From JAUVZF01 sp964539385 (GTDB lineage Bacteria > Planctomycetota > Phycisphaerae > FEN-1346): a stretch of DNA of 64,000 bases. The stretch spans positions 1 through 64,000 of the forward strand of contig CAZIJC010000005.1 in the NCBI GenBank assembly GCA_964539385.1, in the 5' to 3' direction. Position 1 is the stretch's first letter; each line of letters opens with the position of its first letter. Shown piece after piece: positions 62,549 through 64,000 of the stretch. The notes below the pieces were generated by a model. It had not been told where the DNA came from. It saw only the letters and a list, made by a program, of their open reading frames with translations, and did not search any database. The position numbers and the translations under genes were made by a program.

Positions 62549-63499
62549 TTACCGCAGGATCTCGAACTTCGCCGGGTCGCCCGGCACGCCCACGATCGAC
62601 ACACCGCTGATCGTACTGAACTGCTTAAAATCGTAGATGACGCCGACGACCTGCTTGTCGCGGGTGACCTCGAAGATTTGCGGCTGCTGGCCCACGTGTC
62701 CGTGCCCGCCCCAGTTGCAGACCACCGTGTTGCCGTTGGGCAGACGCTGCATCCCCGTGAGAAAGCGCAGCGGGTTGCCCGGCAAATCGTTCTCCTTGAT
62801 CTCCCAGACCACCTTGGCGTCCTTGTCGACCTCGACGATGCGGTGCGCGTCGCCGGTCGACAGGAGCGTGTTGCCGTTGGGCAGCCGGATGCCGCCGAAG
62901 GCGTTCTTCTGAGGGATGTCGCGGACGATCTTGCCCGCCGTGTCGTACTCGCGGACGACGGCGTCGGCGTACTGCCCCACAAGGTAGTGGCCGTTGGCCA
63001 GTTTGCGGGCCTGACGCATCTGACCGTGCGCGCGCTTGCACTTGGTGCTGAGTTGGACCACCTTGGTGATCTTACCGTCGCGGTCGACCTCGATGATCCG
63101 CATGGGGCCCGATTCGGCGATCATCACCTTGCCGTCGGGCAGAGGCTGGCAGGCGTGGATCTCGTTGCCGGCGGCCGTCGTGTATTCCCACACCACCTTT
63201 TTGTCGCGGGTCACCTCCTGGACGCCCTTGACGTGCGTAAAGAGGATGTTGCCGCTGGCCAGCAGCCAGACGTCCTGCGGCCGCCGGGCCGGCATCTGCC
63301 ACGTGATCTTGCCCTTCTCATCCACCAGGCACACGTTGTTCGCGCCGTAGTCGGTGCAGGCGAAGGCCTTGCCGAGCGTCAGCACCGCGTCCTTCGGAGG
63401 CGGCGGGGCGGGTTTGCCTCCCAAGGTGGCGTGCACCAGCGCGAGTGTGACGACGGCGGCAACCGGCGCCACGATCCAACGCTTGCTTGTCACGTTCAC
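62549..63499 (-). CDS. Exported beta-propeller protein (arylsulfotransferase/NHL-like)
   Basis: 316 residues from GTG 63499, with AAAGGAG just upstream; the longer frame to 63916 is the shadow of mutL. Signal peptide (WIVAPVAAVVTLALVHATLG), then six-bladed repeats with LLASGNILFTHV, LPDGKVMIAES, LANGHYLVGQY and LPNGNTLLSTGD. Common in planctomycetes as a PQQ-like domain; function unknown. Confidence 0.75.
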   Translation of the reverse strand: MNVTSKRWIVAPVAAVVTLALVHATLGGKPAPPPPKDAVLTLGKAFACTDYGANNVCLVDEKGKITWQMPARRPQDVWLLASGNILFTHVKGVQEVTRDKKVVWEYTTAAGNEIHACQPLPDGKVMIAESGPMRIIEVDRDGKITKVVQLSTKCKRAHGQMRQARKLANGHYLVGQYADAVVREYDTAGKIVRDIPQKNAFGGIRLPNGNTLLSTGDAHRIVEVDKDAKVVWEIKENDLPGNPLRFLTGMQRLPNGNTVVCNWGGHGHVGQQPQIFEVTRDKQVVGVIYDFKQFSTISGVSIVGVPGDPAKFEILR

Positions 63500-63539
63500 G
63501 TCAGGCTCCTTTGTGTGGGCGTCATCGAGTACGTCCTTG

Positions 63540-64000
63540 TTAATACGGCAAGATCTCGTCCGTTGCTGCGGCCTGACTGCCGGCAGTGTAGTCGCGGCCG
63601 AACTGCTTCTCGAGGTCCCTCTTGCGCAGCACCAGCGCCGTCGGCCGGCCGTGCGGGCAGGTGGCGGCCATGTGAGCCGCCTCGCGGTGGGCGAGCAGCG
63701 CCTCGATCTCTTCGGTCTTGAGCGGATCGCCCGCCTTGACGGCGGCGTGGCAGGCGGCCACGTGGGCGAGTTCCTCCAGCACCTGGCGCGGCGTCGGAGG
63801 CGAGTCCACCGCCTGCACCCACGCCAGAAAATCCCGCAGCGTCCCCTCGGGGTCGCCGCGCTCCAGCAGCGACGGAAACGCCTGGATCCCCACGTCGCGC
63901 GGGCCCAGAGGCTCAACCTCCAGACCCAGCCGCGCCAGCGACTCGCGGTACGCCTCGACGGCCGCCATCTCGCGGTCCGACAGCGCCACCGTCACGGGCA
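63540..64000 (-). CDS. mutL: DNA mismatch repair protein MutL, C-terminal part
   Basis: The frame is open to the window edge; about 151 residues visible. It is the MutL dimerisation domain: EELAHVAACHAAVKAGDPL and the CPHGRPTALVLRKRDLEKQF end. The endonuclease DQHAxHER motif would be in the missing part. It belongs to the core genome to the right of the island. Confidence 0.88.
   Translation of the reverse strand, partial: PVTVALSDREMAAVEAYRESLARLGLEVEPLGPRDVGIQAFPSLLERGDPEGTLRDFLAWVQAVDSPPTPRQVLEELAHVAACHAAVKAGDPLKTEEIEALLAHREAAHMAATCPHGRPTALVLRKRDLEKQFGRDYTAGSQAAATDEILPY

Noticed and set aside
63500..63916. 455-residue version of the last propeller protein
   Set aside because: The added part is the shadow of mutL; GTG 63499 has a ribosome site and a signal peptide.

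Overview
The window looks like a scaffold from a Planctomycetota bacterium, probably a metagenome assembly. The evidence is a hydrazine-synthase-alpha-like cytochrome fragment, a MoxR/DUF58/VWA/DUF4175 operon with terpene-cyclase-like repeats, PQQ-type beta-propellers and very GC-rich flanks. Three 100-N gaps are present. The 55 bases next to each gap also occur a second time nearby, which suggests contigs from a k=55 de Bruijn assembly that were scaffolded without merging. Closing the gaps from the repeats restores an open frame in all three interrupted genes.

Layout. (1) 1-16.4 kb is GC-rich core genome: cytochrome-like protein, RidA/chorismatase-like protein, tRNA-Asp, the MoxR-DUF58-VWA-VWA-DUF4175-cyclase-repeat operon, and tRNA-Gly(CCC). 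(2) 16.4-61.6 kb is a 44.7-kb segment bounded by two colinear 604-bp direct repeats (16368-16971 and 61054-61657). Each repeat holds the 3' part of tRNA-Gly and the 3' end of a PQQ-propeller gene. Removing one repeat plus the segment would restore tRNA-Gly followed by an intact propeller gene. The segment therefore looks like a genomic island, unless it is an assembly chimera. (3) 61.1-64 kb is GC-rich core again: full-length PQQ propeller, a second propeller and the C-terminal part of MutL.

Inside the segment, 16.9-20.2 kb is an oxidative-stress group (zwf, desulfoferrodoxin, rubrerythrin, rubredoxin head). 20.2-23.1 kb is a CDF transporter/EcsC operon. 23.6-39.8 kb is the main discovery, a magnetosome-type gene cluster on the minus strand. 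It holds a convincing MamB, a MamM-like CDF, MamQ (LemA), MamA (TPR), two MamI-like micro-proteins, an intact MamE-like protease, a MamO-like pseudoprotease, a tandem-PDZ membrane protein, a PDZ/DIM/Cys-knuckle protein, a membrane rhodanese and a metallophosphoesterase. It also holds a membrane pyrophosphatase fused to two PDZ domains of the same subfamily. No mamK and no CxxCH magnetochrome are present in this window. 39.9-45.5 kb is fixABCX with a HTH regulator and an IS256 relic in the middle. 45.5-48.9 and 54.1-60.3 kb are two paralogous cassettes of coiled-coil/HEAT, Lys-rich basic and one-TM glycine-rich proteins. feoA, feoB and a DtxR-type regulator lie between them. IS relics (IS3, IS5, IS256 and a zinc-finger DDE type) and a three-copy structured IS-end repeat punctuate the island.

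Working model (inference): FeoAB brings in iron under DtxR control. MamB/MamM-like CDFs load a vesicle shaped by MamQ/MamI-like proteins. The MamE/MamO-like pair and the PDZ proteins organise maturation. The PDZ-pyrophosphatase adjusts vesicle ion balance. The coiled-coil/HEAT proteins may act as scaffolds.
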